Shown here piece after piece: positions 1 to 8,297 of a stretch of 11,877 nucleotides of DNA; the stretch's first letter is position 1; each line of letters starts with the position of its first letter. Made by a program: the position numbers and the translations under genes. Origin of the DNA: Actinomycetota bacterium (GTDB lineage Bacteria > Actinomycetota > Humimicrobiia > Humimicrobiales > Humimicrobiaceae); contig JADHVN010000036.1 of assembly GCA_016783995.1 (NCBI GenBank), positions 1 to 11,877 of the forward strand. The letters are read 5' to 3'. The notes under the pieces are model-generated. The model saw only the letters and a program-made list of their open reading frames with translations. It was not told the DNA's origin and did no database searches.

Positions 1-1
1 A

Positions 2-1279
2 AGATTAAGTCTATATAAAAAAATTGAGACTGGATTACTTGAAAAGATAAAAAAGGAAAAACTGGATAAGTTATACTGGCAGATAGAAGAGCCGCTTATA
101 CAGGTACTGGCTGAGATGGAATATACAGGTGTTAATATAGATAAAGAGTATCTAAGCAGTTTAATTGAGGAATATGAGCTGGATATAGGAAGACTTGAGA
201 AAGAAATTTATAAGCTTTGCGATGAGGAGTTTAATATAAATTCTTCACAGCAACTGTCGGGGATTCTTTATGGAAAGCTGAACCTTCCGGTCACAAAAAA
301 AACTAAAACCGGATTTTCTACAGATGCAGGTGCTCTTAAAGCTATTTATGACAGCTCTCCCATAATAAAAAAAATATTAGATTACAGGGAAAAGACCAAA
401 CTAAAAAATACTTATATTGATGTCCTGCCCGCCTTGATAGATCCTGAAGACTTGAGAGTCCATACTACATACAATCAATTAGGAACGTCTACCGGAAGGA
501 TAAGCAGCAGTGACCCCAACCTGCAAAATATTCCCGTAAGAACTGATTATGGAAGACAGATAAGAAAAGCTTTCATACCTGGAAAAGGCTATGATTTGAT
601 TCTGGCTTCAGATTATTCTCAAATTGAGTTGAGGGTGCTGGCGCACTTATCAGGGGATGAGAATCTATCGGGTTCATTTAACAGGAAAGAAGATATACAT
701 ACCCGCACAGCATCAGAGATATTCGGAGTAAGTTATGATGATGTTGATGTTACTTTAAGAAGAAAGGCAAAAGCTATAAATTTTGGGATAATATATGGAA
801 TGACTGAATATGGTCTGAAGAGCAGGCTTTCTATCTCGGAAGAGGAGGCTAAAGAATATATTCAGAAGTATTTTGATAGATACCCCGGGGTGAAAAAGTA
901 TTTAAAATTTTTAATAGATGATGCATACAAAAAAGGTTACACCACCACAATTTTTGGTAGAAAAAGATACTTAAAAGAGCTGGGAAGCAGTAATGTTAGA
1001 ATAAGAAGTCTGGGAGAGAGATTTGCAGTAAATACTCCCATACAGGGGAGTGCTGCAGATATAATGAAACTTTCTACTGTAATTCTTTTTAACAAATTAA
1101 AATTAAATAACATAGACAGTAACATAATACTTCATGTTCATGATGAACTGGTATTGGAATTAAAGAAAAGGGATTTAGAAAAAATTAAAAAAATAGTGAT
1201 AGAATCAATGGAAAATTGTGTGAGTTTAAAAGTAAAACTTAGAGTGGATATAAAAACTGGCAAGAATTGGTATATTTAA
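2..1279 (+). CDS. polA: DNA polymerase I, C-terminal polymerase domain (5' end outside window)
   Basis: Family A DNA polymerase, which fills gaps left by excision repair and replaces RNA primers. The frame is open from base 2, so the gene starts before the window and about 425 C-terminal residues are visible. The text around the ATG at 116 (EPLIQVLAEMEYTGVNID) is the usual entry into the thumb of the polymerase domain, so that ATG is internal and not a start. Counting from it: TSTGRISSSDPNLQNIP at 125-140; motif A DYSQIELR with catalytic Asp166; the O-helix RRKAKAINFGIIYG with Arg215, Lys219, Phe223 and Tyr227; PIQGSAAD at 308-315; motif C HVHDELVLE with catalytic Asp343. All polymerase residues I can check are intact, so it should be active. 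Phe223 sits at the position that in family A enzymes disfavours dideoxynucleotides. The 5' nuclease and 3'-5' exonuclease regions cannot be judged. Its position just ahead of rpsA and coaE is the actinobacterial arrangement. Confidence 0.97.
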   Translation, partial: RLSLYKKIETGLLEKIKKEKLDKLYWQIEEPLIQVLAEMEYTGVNIDKEYLSSLIEEYELDIGRLEKEIYKLCDEEFNINSSQQLSGILYGKLNLPVTKKTKTGFSTDAGALKAIYDSSPIIKKILDYREKTKLKNTYIDVLPALIDPEDLRVHTTYNQLGTSTGRISSSDPNLQNIPVRTDYGRQIRKAFIPGKGYDLILASDYSQIELRVLAHLSGDENLSGSFNRKEDIHTRTASEIFGVSYDDVDVTLRRKAKAINFGIIYGMTEYGLKSRLSISEEEAKEYIQKYFDRYPGVKKYLKFLIDDAYKKGYTTTIFGRKRYLKELGSSNVRIRSLGERFAVNTPIQGSAADIMKLSTVILFNKLKLNNIDSNIILHVHDELVLELKKRDLEKIKKIVIESMENCVSLKVKLRVDIKTGKNWYI

Positions 1280-1296
1280 AAAAATATTTTATAATA

Positions 1297-1325
1297 TTGA
1301 TTATTCTTTTCTTGCATGCTATCCT
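1297..1325 (+). promoter_or_regulatory. Candidate sigma-70-type promoter for rpsA (extended -10)
   Basis: TTGATT at 1297-1302 (-35, 4 of 6 to consensus) is followed by a 17-nt spacer and TATCCT at 1320-1325 (-10, 4 of 6). The spacer ends in TG at 1317-1318, one base before the -10, giving an extended -10 element TGcTATCCT. Transcription would begin near 1332, leaving about eight bases before the rpsA Shine-Dalgarno. It is the best promoter-like match I found by eye, but AT-rich DNA yields chance matches easily. Confidence 0.42.
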
Positions 1326-1338
1326 TTTCGAGTATTAA

Positions 1339-1346
1339 AAAAGGAG
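1339..1346 (+). promoter_or_regulatory. Shine-Dalgarno of rpsA, unusually placed
   Basis: The run AAAAGGAG is a strong ribosome binding site. It ends one base before the in-frame TTG at 1348, four bases before an in-frame ATT at 1351, and sixteen bases before the first in-frame ATG at 1363. None of these is ideal: TTG is too close, ATG too far, and ATT best spaced of the three but a rare start codon. The site therefore does not settle the start. Confidence 0.6.
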
Positions 1347-1347
1347 A

Positions 1348-2622
1348 TTGATTTATAAAAATATGATTGAGAATAATATTTATAACAAACTAACAAATGA
1401 CAACTATATGATAAAAAATGAAAATGGTGAGCTGGTTCCCAATTATGATCTCACTATGGTTAATTTGAATGATGGTGATGTGGTTAAGGGTAAGGTAGTA
1501 AAGATCGATAAAGTCGAAGTTTTAGTTGATGTGGGCTTTAAATCAGAAGGAGTTATACCCCTGAGTGAGCTATCAATAAGAAATGATGTAAAACCTGAAG
1601 ATGTCCTGAAGGTTGATGATGAAATAATGATAATGGTAATTCAGAAGGAAGATCAAGATGGCCGCCTCATACTATCAAAAAAAAGAGCTGAAGTAGAGCA
1701 AAATTTTGATAGGATAGAGAAAATATATGAGAATGGCGATATTGTTGAAGGTGAGATTATAGAGTGTGTCAAAGGAGGCCTGATTGTAGATATAGGCTTG
1801 AGGGGATTTTTACCGGCATCATTAATAGATGTTAGAAAAACTAAAGATCTCCAGTCCTATATTGGTGAAAGATGTGTATGTAAAATTATTGAAGTCGATA
1901 GACATAGAAATAATGTTGTCCTATCCCGGAAAGTTATTATAGAAGATGAGAGAAAAGAACAACGAAAAGAAATACTCAATAGTATGGAAATCGGTCAGAT
2001 AAAAAAAGGTACAATTACCAGTATCGCAGATTTCGGGGCTTTTGTTGATGTAGGTGGTGTTGATGGTCTGGTACATATATCTGAACTTTCCTGGAATCAT
2101 GTAAAGCATCCTTCGGAAGTGGTTAATGTTAATCAAGAAGTAGATGTAGAGATATTAGGTATTGATTATGAAAAGCAAAGACTATCTCTGGGTTTAAAGC
2201 AAACCCAAAAGGATCCCTGGTTGGAAAGAATAAAAGATTATTCCGTAAAAGATGTGGTAAAGGGTAAAGTGACTAGAATAGTAAAGTTCGGATTATTTGT
2301 ACAGATAGAGGAAGGCCTTGAAGGTCTTGTGCACATATCTGAATTAAGTCTGGAACCGGTAAAGAAGCCAAGTGATGTTGCGAAAATCGGGGATGAGCTG
2401 ATGGTTAGAATTATTGATATAGATTTTGATAAGAGAAGAATGGCTTTCAGTGTTAAGCAAGTTGAGAATCCAGTTGAAGATAAAGAAGAAGAAAAAAAGG
2501 TTAAAGATTCAAAAACAGAAGAAAAGAGTGAAAAAAAAGAAGTTTTAGATAAAGAATCCAATAAAAAAAGGCAAATAAAAGAAATATTGAAAGAAATGAA
2601 AGAAGAAGCCAATATAGAATAG
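1348..2622 (+). CDS. rpsA: Ribosomal protein S1, four S1 domains
   Basis: Small-subunit protein that binds mRNA and helps initiation, made of repeated S1 (OB-fold) RNA-binding domains. Counting from the TTG at 1348, four domains are visible: about 37-116 (GDVVKGKVVKIDKVEVLVDVG, then GVIPLSELS), 122-200 (GDIVEGEIIE, GFLPASLID), 210-290 (GQIKKGTITSIADFGAFVDVG, DGLVHISELSW) and 297-375 (KDVVKGKVTRIVKFGLFVQI, EGLVHISELS). Domains 3 and 4 are closest to the consensus, with the FGxFV strand and GLVHISELS loop; domains 1 and 2 are more divergent, as usual at the N-terminal, ribosome-facing end. A tail of about 49 residues, very rich in Lys and Glu, follows and is probably disordered or helical. Four domains fit Actinobacteria and Gram-positives rather than the six of E. 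coli. I give the outermost start because the Shine-Dalgarno lies directly ahead of it; the true start lies between 1348 and 1363. A promoter just upstream suggests its own transcript. Confidence 0.95.
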   Translation: MIYKNMIENNIYNKLTNDNYMIKNENGELVPNYDLTMVNLNDGDVVKGKVVKIDKVEVLVDVGFKSEGVIPLSELSIRNDVKPEDVLKVDDEIMIMVIQKEDQDGRLILSKKRAEVEQNFDRIEKIYENGDIVEGEIIECVKGGLIVDIGLRGFLPASLIDVRKTKDLQSYIGERCVCKIIEVDRHRNNVVLSRKVIIEDERKEQRKEILNSMEIGQIKKGTITSIADFGAFVDVGGVDGLVHISELSWNHVKHPSEVVNVNQEVDVEILGIDYEKQRLSLGLKQTQKDPWLERIKDYSVKDVVKGKVTRIVKFGLFVQIEEGLEGLVHISELSLEPVKKPSDVAKIGDELMVRIIDIDFDKRRMAFSVKQVENPVEDKEEEKKVKDSKTEEKSEKKEVLDKESNKKRQIKEILKEMKEEANIE

Positions 2623-2692
2623 TATATTTCAGCCGTTCAAATTTATGCCTTAAAATTGCTTAGAACCACAATAATGTTTTAGAAAAACCGTT

Positions 2693-2711
2693 AGATATTA
2701 TTATCTTTTTT
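2693..2711 (+). terminator. Weak hairpin with T-tract after rpsA
   Basis: AGATA (2693-2697), loop TTAT, TATCT (2702-2706), then T's through 2711. The shape is that of an intrinsic terminator about 70 nt after the rpsA stop. The stem has only five pairs with a single G-C, so it would be weak or leaky. The rest of the 159-nt gap between rpsA and coaE holds no gene I can recognise; just before the coaE ribosome binding site is a tandem 8-mer, ATTAAATT twice, at 2749-2764. Confidence 0.28.
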
Positions 2712-2767
2712 ACATTAATTACAATCTTCTTTGTCCAGACAGGAACTCATTAAATTATTAAATTAGC

Positions 2768-2773
2768 AGGAGG
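2768..2773 (+). promoter_or_regulatory. Shine-Dalgarno of coaE that points to an AUA start
   Basis: AGGAGG is a perfect core ribosome binding site and the best in the window. Eight bases separate it from ATA at 2782, the usual optimal spacing. An in-frame stop lies just upstream at 2764-2766, so translation cannot begin earlier. This site is the main evidence for where coaE starts. Confidence 0.75.
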
Positions 2774-2781
2774 AATATACA

Positions 2782-3363
2782 ATAGTAGTCTTAGGAATTA
2801 CGGGCAGGATTGCTTCGGGTAAAAGCACGGTAAGCAGATATATAAAAAAAATAAAGAAAAATACCCTGATATTGGATGTAGATAAAGTAGCAAAAAACAT
2901 CTATTCAAAAAATCCCGAAATCCTGAATGAACTTAGAAAAATATTTGGAGATGAAGTTTTTAATTCCGATGGGGATTTAATTTATAAATCTTTAGCAGAA
3001 AAAGTTTTTTCCAGCAAAACGGAACTGGAGAAATTGAACAGATTAATGTTTCCTTTAATTAGAAGTGAAGTGAAAAATATTTTAAATGAAAACCGGGATA
3101 AAAATTATATAATAATAGAAGCAGCAATATTATTTGACTGTAAATTGGATCTAATGTGCGATCATATTATTCTGGTTGATACTTCTGACGGGAGAAGAGA
3201 AATCTTTCTAAAGAATAAAAATTTTCTAGATGATGATGTAGAATTAAGAATAGAAGGACAGCATATAAAAATAAATAGAAAGAAAGTGAATTTTATTATT
3301 AATAATAATAACTCTAAAGAGAGTTTGTTAAAAAAAGTAGAAAAAATTTTTAAAAATATTTAA
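2782..3363 (+). CDS. coaE: Dephospho-CoA kinase, apparent AUA start
   Basis: Last step of coenzyme A synthesis: ATP-dependent phosphorylation of the 3'-hydroxyl of dephospho-CoA, in the cytoplasm. Read from ATA at 2782 the protein is 193 residues, normal for the family (about 200). It opens VVLGITGRIASGKSTVS, with Walker A G8-S15, followed by LDVDKVAKN (family DAD motif, here D32/D34), FPLI at 90-93, IIIEAAILFD at 110-119 (family PLLFE region) and LRIEGQ at 155-160 (the family RI..Q). The only canonical start codon nearby, TTG at 2872, would delete the P-loop and the first 30 residues, so it is very unlikely. Odd points: no ATG, GTG or TTG lies between the in-frame stop at 2764 and the P-loop, and the lid segment after VDTS lacks the usual Gln and Arg pattern, reading RREIFLKNKN. 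It follows polA and rpsA as in Actinobacteria. Identity is firm from the P-loop, DxD and RI..Q motifs and context; activity is less certain. Confidence 0.9.
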   Translation: MVVLGITGRIASGKSTVSRYIKKIKKNTLILDVDKVAKNIYSKNPEILNELRKIFGDEVFNSDGDLIYKSLAEKVFSSKTELEKLNRLMFPLIRSEVKNILNENRDKNYIIIEAAILFDCKLDLMCDHIILVDTSDGRREIFLKNKNFLDDDVELRIEGQHIKINRKKVNFIINNNNSKESLLKKVEKIFKNI

Positions 3364-3380
3364 GTATAAATAAAAAACAC

Positions 3381-3395
3381 AGCATATGGTATGCT
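3381..3395 (+). repeat. Perfect inverted repeat over the uvrB start codon
   Basis: AGCATA (3381-3386), spacer TGG, TATGCT (3390-3395). The right arm contains the uvrB ATG at 3391-3393. In mRNA it would form a six-pair hairpin with a three-base loop enclosing the start codon; in DNA it could be a dyad operator. It does not match the known LexA boxes (CTGT-N8-ACAG, or the Gram-positive GAAC-N4-GTTC). Confidence 0.5.
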
Positions 3396-5421
3396 TGATT
3401 CTAAATTTAAAATAGTATCCAATTATTCTCCTCAGGGGGACCAGAATAAGGCTATTAGCCAGCTGACGAAAGGCATTAAAGATAATTTTAAATTTCAAAG
3501 TTTACTGGGAGTTACTGGTTCCGGAAAGACTTATTCAATAGCAAATGTGATACAGAATGTTCAGCTTCCAACATTGGTTCTGGCTCCCAATAAGACACTT
3601 GCAGCTCAGCTTTGTAACGAGTTCAAGGAATTTTTCCCGAATAATGCAGTAGAATACTTTGTAAGCTATTATGACTATTACCAACCGGAAGCATATCTCC
3701 CCGGCAAGGATATGTATATTGAGAAAGATACTTCTATAAATGAAGAAATAGAAAAGTTAAGATTATCCACCACTAATTCTCTCTATACCAGAAATGACGT
3801 TATAGCAGTTGCAAGCGTTTCCTGTATATATGGTCTGGGATCACCTTCCGAATACGGAAGACAGAGAATTATTTTAAGGCCGGGAGAAGAATTTCCAAGA
3901 GAGGAGATAATAGATAGGTTGATCAATATAAGATACGAAAGAAATGATTATGATTTTGTTAATGGTAAATTCAGAGTCAAAGGGGATACCATTGAAATAT
4001 TCCCGGCATATCAGGACAAGGCTGTAAGAGTGCAGCTTTTAGGAGATGAATTAGAAAGAATTGTCGAGTTTAATCCTGTGTCAGGAGAGATTTACAAAGA
4101 GAAAGAAGCATATATTATATCGCCAGCCACTCATTTTTTAGCAACTGTGGAATGGGTTGACAGGGCTCTGGAGACCATTGAAGAAGAACTTGGGGAAAGA
4201 ATAAAGTATTTTAAAAACCAGAATAAGCTGCTTGAAGCTCAGAGAATAGAATCAAGAACAAGATATGATATGGAAATGATAGAAGAATTAGGATTTTGTG
4301 GTGGTATTGAGAATTATTCAAGGCATATATTAGGAAAAAAACCAGGAGAAGCACCTAATACCTTACTGGATTTTTTTCCTGATGATTTTCTCGTGGTTAT
4401 TGATGAATCACATATTGCAATTCCTCAGATAAGAGGAATGTATGAAGGTGATCGCTCAAGAAAACAAACTCTGGTAGACTATGGATTTAGACTTCCTTCA
4501 GCTTTAGATAATAGACCATTAAAATTTGAAGAATTTGAATTAAAAGTCAGTAGAGTAATATTTACTTCAGCTACACCGGGTCTTTACGAGAGAAAAGTGA
4601 GCAGTCAGATAGCGGAACAAATAATAAGGCCTACCGGGCTAGTAGATCCAGAAGTCTCTGTAAGAAAAACAAGAGGTCAGATAGATAATCTAATATATGA
4701 GATAAAGAAAGTTGTGAGTAGAAGTGAAAGGGTTCTGGTAACTACTCTCACTAAAAGAATGGCAGAAGACCTTACTGATTATCTGTCGGGTAAAAAAATT
4801 AAAGTCAGGTATTTACATTCCACTATAGATACGTTGGAAAGAGTGGAAATATTAAGGGGGCTACGGACTGGAGAATTTGATGTGCTGGTGGGAATAAATT
4901 TACTGAGGGAAGGATTGGATCTCCCGGAAGTATCATTGGTTGCCATATTAGATGCAGACAAAGAGGGGTTTCTAAGGTCAGAAATATCACTTATACAGAC
5001 TATTGGAAGGGCATCAAGAAATGTTAACGGAAAAGTTATAATGTATGCTGATGATATAACTAATGCCATAAAAAATGCACTATCTGAAACCGACAGGAGA
5101 AGAGACCTGCAAATTGAATATAATAAGAAGCATAATATTACACCGAAAACTATAAATAAAACCATATCTGACATATTATATAACAGAGGGATAAAGACCA
5201 AAAAGGAAGTGAGAGCTGATTTTAAAGTTAGTGAACAGAAAAAAAGATTCAGCGAATATAAATTGCTGGATATGGACCCTTCTAAAGCAGCTACTATAAT
5301 AAGTGGCCTGGAAGAGGAAATGTATCTGGAAGCAAGGGAATTGAATTTTGAAAAGGCTGCTGCTATCAGGGATGAAATAAAGAGGATAAAAAAAATAACT
5401 AATATAGAGGTTAAAAGATAA
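3391..5421 (+). CDS. uvrB: UvrABC excinuclease subunit B
   Basis: Helicase-like damage-verification subunit of nucleotide excision repair: loaded by UvrA, it inserts its beta-hairpin between the strands and recruits UvrC. At 676 residues it is full length. Visible elements: QGDQ near 15-18; Walker A GVTGSGKT at 40-47; beta-hairpin region [17 protein letters not shown] at 89-105 with its conserved tyrosines; Walker B DESH at 338-341; FTSATPG at 391-397; helicase motifs V and [12 protein letters not shown] at 501-510 and QTIGRASRN at 536-544; and a C-terminal UVR domain, about 632-670, that contacts UvrC. All expected residues are present. The ATG at 3391 is the only normal start after the in-frame stop at 3367, but no Shine-Dalgarno precedes it and an inverted repeat covers it. 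The gap to coaE is 27 nt and to uvrA 5 nt, so it is probably cotranscribed with both. No SOS box of a known type is visible. Confidence 0.98.
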   Translation: MLDSKFKIVSNYSPQGDQNKAISQLTKGIKDNFKFQSLLGVTGSGKTYSIANVIQNVQLPTLVLAPNKTLAAQLCNEFKEFFPNNAVEYFVSYYDYYQPEAYLPGKDMYIEKDTSINEEIEKLRLSTTNSLYTRNDVIAVASVSCIYGLGSPSEYGRQRIILRPGEEFPREEIIDRLINIRYERNDYDFVNGKFRVKGDTIEIFPAYQDKAVRVQLLGDELERIVEFNPVSGEIYKEKEAYIISPATHFLATVEWVDRALETIEEELGERIKYFKNQNKLLEAQRIESRTRYDMEMIEELGFCGGIENYSRHILGKKPGEAPNTLLDFFPDDFLVVIDESHIAIPQIRGMYEGDRSRKQTLVDYGFRLPSALDNRPLKFEEFELKVSRVIFTSATPGLYERKVSSQIAEQIIRPTGLVDPEVSVRKTRGQIDNLIYEIKKVVSRSERVLVTTLTKRMAEDLTDYLSGKKIKVRYLHSTIDTLERVEILRGLRTGEFDVLVGINLLREGLDLPEVSLVAILDADKEGFLRSEISLIQTIGRASRNVNGKVIMYADDITNAIKNALSETDRRRDLQIEYNKKHNITPKTINKTISDILYNRGIKTKKEVRADFKVSEQKKRFSEYKLLDMDPSKAATIISGLEEEMYLEARELNFEKAAAIRDEIKRIKKITNIEVKR

Positions 5422-5426
5422 TACTT

Positions 5427-8297
5427 ATGAAAGAAGAAATAATAATAAAGGGTGCCAGGGAGCATAATCTTAAAAATATAAATTTAAGAATCCCTAGAAA
5501 CAAGCTTATAGTTTTCACCGGCGTAAGCGGATCGGGAAAATCATCACTGGCATTTGATACCATTTATGCTGAAGGACAGAGAAGATATGTAGAATCACTT
5601 TCTTCTTATGCAAGACAGTTTCTGGGACAGATGGAAAAACCTGATGTTGATTTAATAGAGGGTCTGTCACCAGCAGTATCCATAAATCAGAAAGGTGTTT
5701 CTAAAAATCCTAGGTCTACAGTAGGAACTATTACTGAGATATATGATTATCTCAGGGTTCTATACGCTCGAATTGGGATACCTTATTGTTATAGGTGCGG
5801 TAAGCTCATAACCAGACAGACAGTAGATCAAATAGTGGATAGAGTAATGGAATTACCTGAAGGAATGAAATTCCAGGTCCTTTCACCTATTATAAGGGGC
5901 AGAAAGGGTGAATATATAAAGACTTTCGAAAATGTCAAGAAGAGCGGATATGCAAGAGTCAGAATAGACGGCAGGGTTTATGAACTAGAGGAAGACTTTG
6001 ATTTTAAATTAGATAAAAACGTTAAACATAATATTGAAGTTATAGTTGACAGACTAAAAATAAAACCGGATATAAAAAAAAGGCTTTCTGAAGATATTGA
6101 AATATCGCTTAAAGAAAGCAGCGGCGTTGTATATATTCAACTGCTGGATTCCGGAGAGATACACAGCTTTTCAGAAAATTTTTCCTGCGTAGATTGTGGA
6201 ATAGATTTTGAGGAACTTACCCCCAGGATGTTTTCTTTTAATAGCCCTTATGGAGCCTGCAGGGAGTGTGGCGGTCTGGGTATAAGTAAGGAAATAGATA
6301 CTGATTTAATTGTAGAGCATCCTGAGTTAAGTATAATGGATGGGGCTATTCCTTTCTTTAATATGAGTTATTCAAATTATTATTCCCAGTTAATGAGAAG
6401 TCTGGCTGAAGAATATGAGTTCAATTTAAATACTCCTTTTAAGAATCTTGATGAATATGCAAAAAAGATAATCTTATATGGGACTGATGGAAAACGGATA
6501 AAAATTAGTTATATAAATTATAAGGGTAAATTAAGACATTACTATCTAAAATTTGAGGGTCTTTCCAATAATTTGAGTAGAAGATATCTGGAGACAGAAT
6601 CTGAGAGTCAAAGAATTAAAATAGAGAAAATGATAAGCAGCAGACCATGCAGTGGATGTAACGGTAAAAGACTCCGGCAGGAAATCCTGGCAGTTAAAAT
6701 TAGTTCGTTATCTATAGCTGACTTTTGTGAAAAAACAATTGAAGAGGGTATTGAGTGGTTAAGATCGCTTAAACTGACTGAAAGAGAAAAAATAATAGGT
6801 GAAAGACTGATTAAAGAAATTATCGAACGCCTGAATTTTTTAAAAGATGTGGGGCTTAGTTACCTGACTCTGGATAGGAAATCCAGCACTTTATCAGCAG
6901 GTGAATCCCAGAGGATAAGATTGGCCACGCAGATCGGGTCAGGACTGGTAGGAGTTCTATACATACTTGATGAACCAAGTATCGGTCTTCACCAGAGAGA
7001 TAATAAAAAGTTAATAAATGCCCTGAAGCGTCTAAGAGATCTGGGAAATACCATAATAGTAGTAGAACATGACGAGGAAACCATAAGAAATTCAGATTTT
7101 GTAGTTGACATAGGACCAGGAGCCGGCATACATGGTGGAGAAATTGTATTCAGCGGAAAACTGGATGGTATATATAACTGTGATAAATCCATAACCGGAA
7201 AATATCTGAGCGGAAAAAGATTTATACCGATACCCGAAATAAGGAGGAACGGAAGCGGTAAATATATAATTATTAAAGGTGCCAGGGAACATAACTTAAA
7301 AAACATTGATGTCCATATAGATTTAGGAAAATTAGTTGCAGTAACCGGAGTTTCCGGCTCTGGTAAAAGCACTCTTATAAATGAAATATTATATCCGTCT
7401 CTTTCCAATTTGCTGATGAGAACAAACCGCAGTGCCGGTGCGCATGACGGAATACTCAATTACGAGAATCTGGATAAAGTGATTGTTATTGATCAGTCAC
7501 CGATAGGAAGGACTCCACGCTCAAATCCAGCAACATATACAGGTGTTTTTACCTATATCAGGGAGTTGTTTTCAAAAACGCATGATTCCAAAACTAAAGG
7601 CTATAAGCCGGGCAGATTTAGTTTTAATGTAAAAGGTGGAAGATGTGAAGCTTGTAACGGGGATGGTCTTATTAAAATAGAGATGCATTTTTTACCTGAT
7701 ATTTATGTCCCCTGTGAAGTTTGTAAAGGAAGGAGATTTAACCGTGAAACTTTAGAAATAAAGTACAAAGGAAAAAATATTGATGATGTTCTGAATACGA
7801 CTGTTGAAGAAGCCATGAACTTTTTTAAAAACATTCCAAGAATCAGTAAAAAACTGGAATTAATTAATGATGTAGGTTTGGGGTATATTAAATTAGGGCA
7901 GTCTTCTACAACCTTATCAGGCGGAGAGGCACAGAGGGTTAAACTTTCTACAGAACTTTCAAAAAAGAGTACAGGCAATACTTTATATTTGCTGGACGAG
8001 CCCACTACCGGACTGCATTTTGATGATATAAATAAGTTACTGGCAATATTGAAAAGATTAGTTGATGCAGGAAATACTGTGCTGGTAATCGAGCATAATC
8101 TTGAAGTGATTAAAACTGCTGATTATATTATAGACCTTGGGCCTGAAGGGGGAAATAAAGGCGGAAGAATTATTGCTCAGGGGACTCCAGAAGAAGTGGC
8201 AGAAAACAAAAATTCTTACACAGGAAATTTTCTAAAGATGTATATGGATAAAAATTTGGTTAAGGAACAACTGTATGAATACGGTAGCAGTAGATAA
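5427..8297 (+). CDS. uvrA: UvrABC excinuclease subunit A (damage-sensing ATPase)
   Basis: Dimeric ABC-type ATPase that scans DNA for lesions and loads UvrB. The length, 956 residues, is normal. Two nucleotide-binding modules are seen. The first has Walker A GVSGSGKS at 32-39, a signature reading LSAGE at 489-493 and Walker B LYILDEPS at 511-518. The second has Walker A GVSGSGKS at 641-648, LSGGE at 830-834 and LYLLDEPT at 853-860. Zinc sites: C254/C257 with C278/C281, and C740/C743 with C763/C766 next to the DNA-binding region; further CxxC pairs lie at 121/124 and 408/411. The two halves start with the same text, [11 protein letters not shown] at residues 8-18 and 617-627, and the DNA there is still close to identical (5451-5480 and 7278-7307), reflecting the ancient internal duplication. 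The Ala in the first signature is unusual. Translation is probably coupled to uvrB (5-nt gap, weak ribosome binding site), and its 3' end overlaps uvrC. Confidence 0.98.
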   Translation: MKEEIIIKGAREHNLKNINLRIPRNKLIVFTGVSGSGKSSLAFDTIYAEGQRRYVESLSSYARQFLGQMEKPDVDLIEGLSPAVSINQKGVSKNPRSTVGTITEIYDYLRVLYARIGIPYCYRCGKLITRQTVDQIVDRVMELPEGMKFQVLSPIIRGRKGEYIKTFENVKKSGYARVRIDGRVYELEEDFDFKLDKNVKHNIEVIVDRLKIKPDIKKRLSEDIEISLKESSGVVYIQLLDSGEIHSFSENFSCVDCGIDFEELTPRMFSFNSPYGACRECGGLGISKEIDTDLIVEHPELSIMDGAIPFFNMSYSNYYSQLMRSLAEEYEFNLNTPFKNLDEYAKKIILYGTDGKRIKISYINYKGKLRHYYLKFEGLSNNLSRRYLETESESQRIKIEKMISSRPCSGCNGKRLRQEILAVKISSLSIADFCEKTIEEGIEWLRSLKLTEREKIIGERLIKEIIERLNFLKDVGLSYLTLDRKSSTLSAGESQRIRLATQIGSGLVGVLYILDEPSIGLHQRDNKKLINALKRLRDLGNTIIVVEHDEETIRNSDFVVDIGPGAGIHGGEIVFSGKLDGIYNCDKSITGKYLSGKRFIPIPEIRRNGSGKYIIIKGAREHNLKNIDVHIDLGKLVAVTGVSGSGKSTLINEILYPSLSNLLMRTNRSAGAHDGILNYENLDKVIVIDQSPIGRTPRSNPATYTGVFTYIRELFSKTHDSKTKGYKPGRFSFNVKGGRCEACNGDGLIKIEMHFLPDIYVPCEVCKGRRFNRETLEIKYKGKNIDDVLNTTVEEAMNFFKNIPRISKKLELINDVGLGYIKLGQSSTTLSGGEAQRVKLSTELSKKSTGNTLYLLDEPTTGLHFDDINKLLAILKRLVDAGNTVLVIEHNLEVIKTADYIIDLGPEGGNKGGRIIAQGTPEEVAENKNSYTGNFLKMYMDKNLVKEQLYEYGSSR
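8262..8266 (+). promoter_or_regulatory. Shine-Dalgarno of uvrC inside the 3' end of uvrA
   Basis: AAGGA lies eight bases before the ATG at 8275, in the last codons of uvrA. It supports the 8275 start for uvrC, and hence the 23-nt overlap, over any start after the uvrA stop. Confidence 0.6.

Noticed and set aside
1283..1298. Hairpin AATATT-TTAT-AATATT just after polA as a terminator
   Set aside because: The stem is entirely A-T and is not followed by a clean T-run (GATTATTCTTTT), so it is too weak to call a terminator; it may be chance in AT-rich DNA.
2623..2781. Small RNA, riboswitch or broken gene between rpsA and coaE
   Set aside because: I found no conserved-looking structure or coding remnant, only a weak hairpin with T's and a short tandem 8-mer.
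2872..3363. coaE starting at TTG 2872 (163 residues)
   Set aside because: This start would remove the P-loop GRIASGKS, which is present in frame upstream, and has no ribosome binding site, whereas AGGAGG fits ATA 2782.
3364..3395. LexA (SOS) box before uvrB
   Set aside because: The dyad there, AGCATA-N3-TATGCT, does not contain CTGT/ACAG or GAAC/GTTC half-sites at the right spacing.
4779..5465. Long minus-strand open frame opposite the uvrB 3' end (228 codons)
   Set aside because: It lies wholly opposite well-conserved uvrB coding sequence and the uvrA start, has no recognisable motif, and its hydrophobic look is what the complement of Lys/Glu/Arg-rich AT-biased codons gives.
5451..7307. 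Near-identical 30-mers at 5451-5480 and 7278-7307 as a dispersed DNA repeat
   Set aside because: Both encode [11 protein letters not shown] at the start of each UvrA half; the similarity is explained by the known internal duplication of UvrA.
6989..7459. Minus-strand frame opposite the middle of uvrA (156 codons)
   Set aside because: It is a shadow of the conserved second half of UvrA, with no ribosome site or family resemblance.
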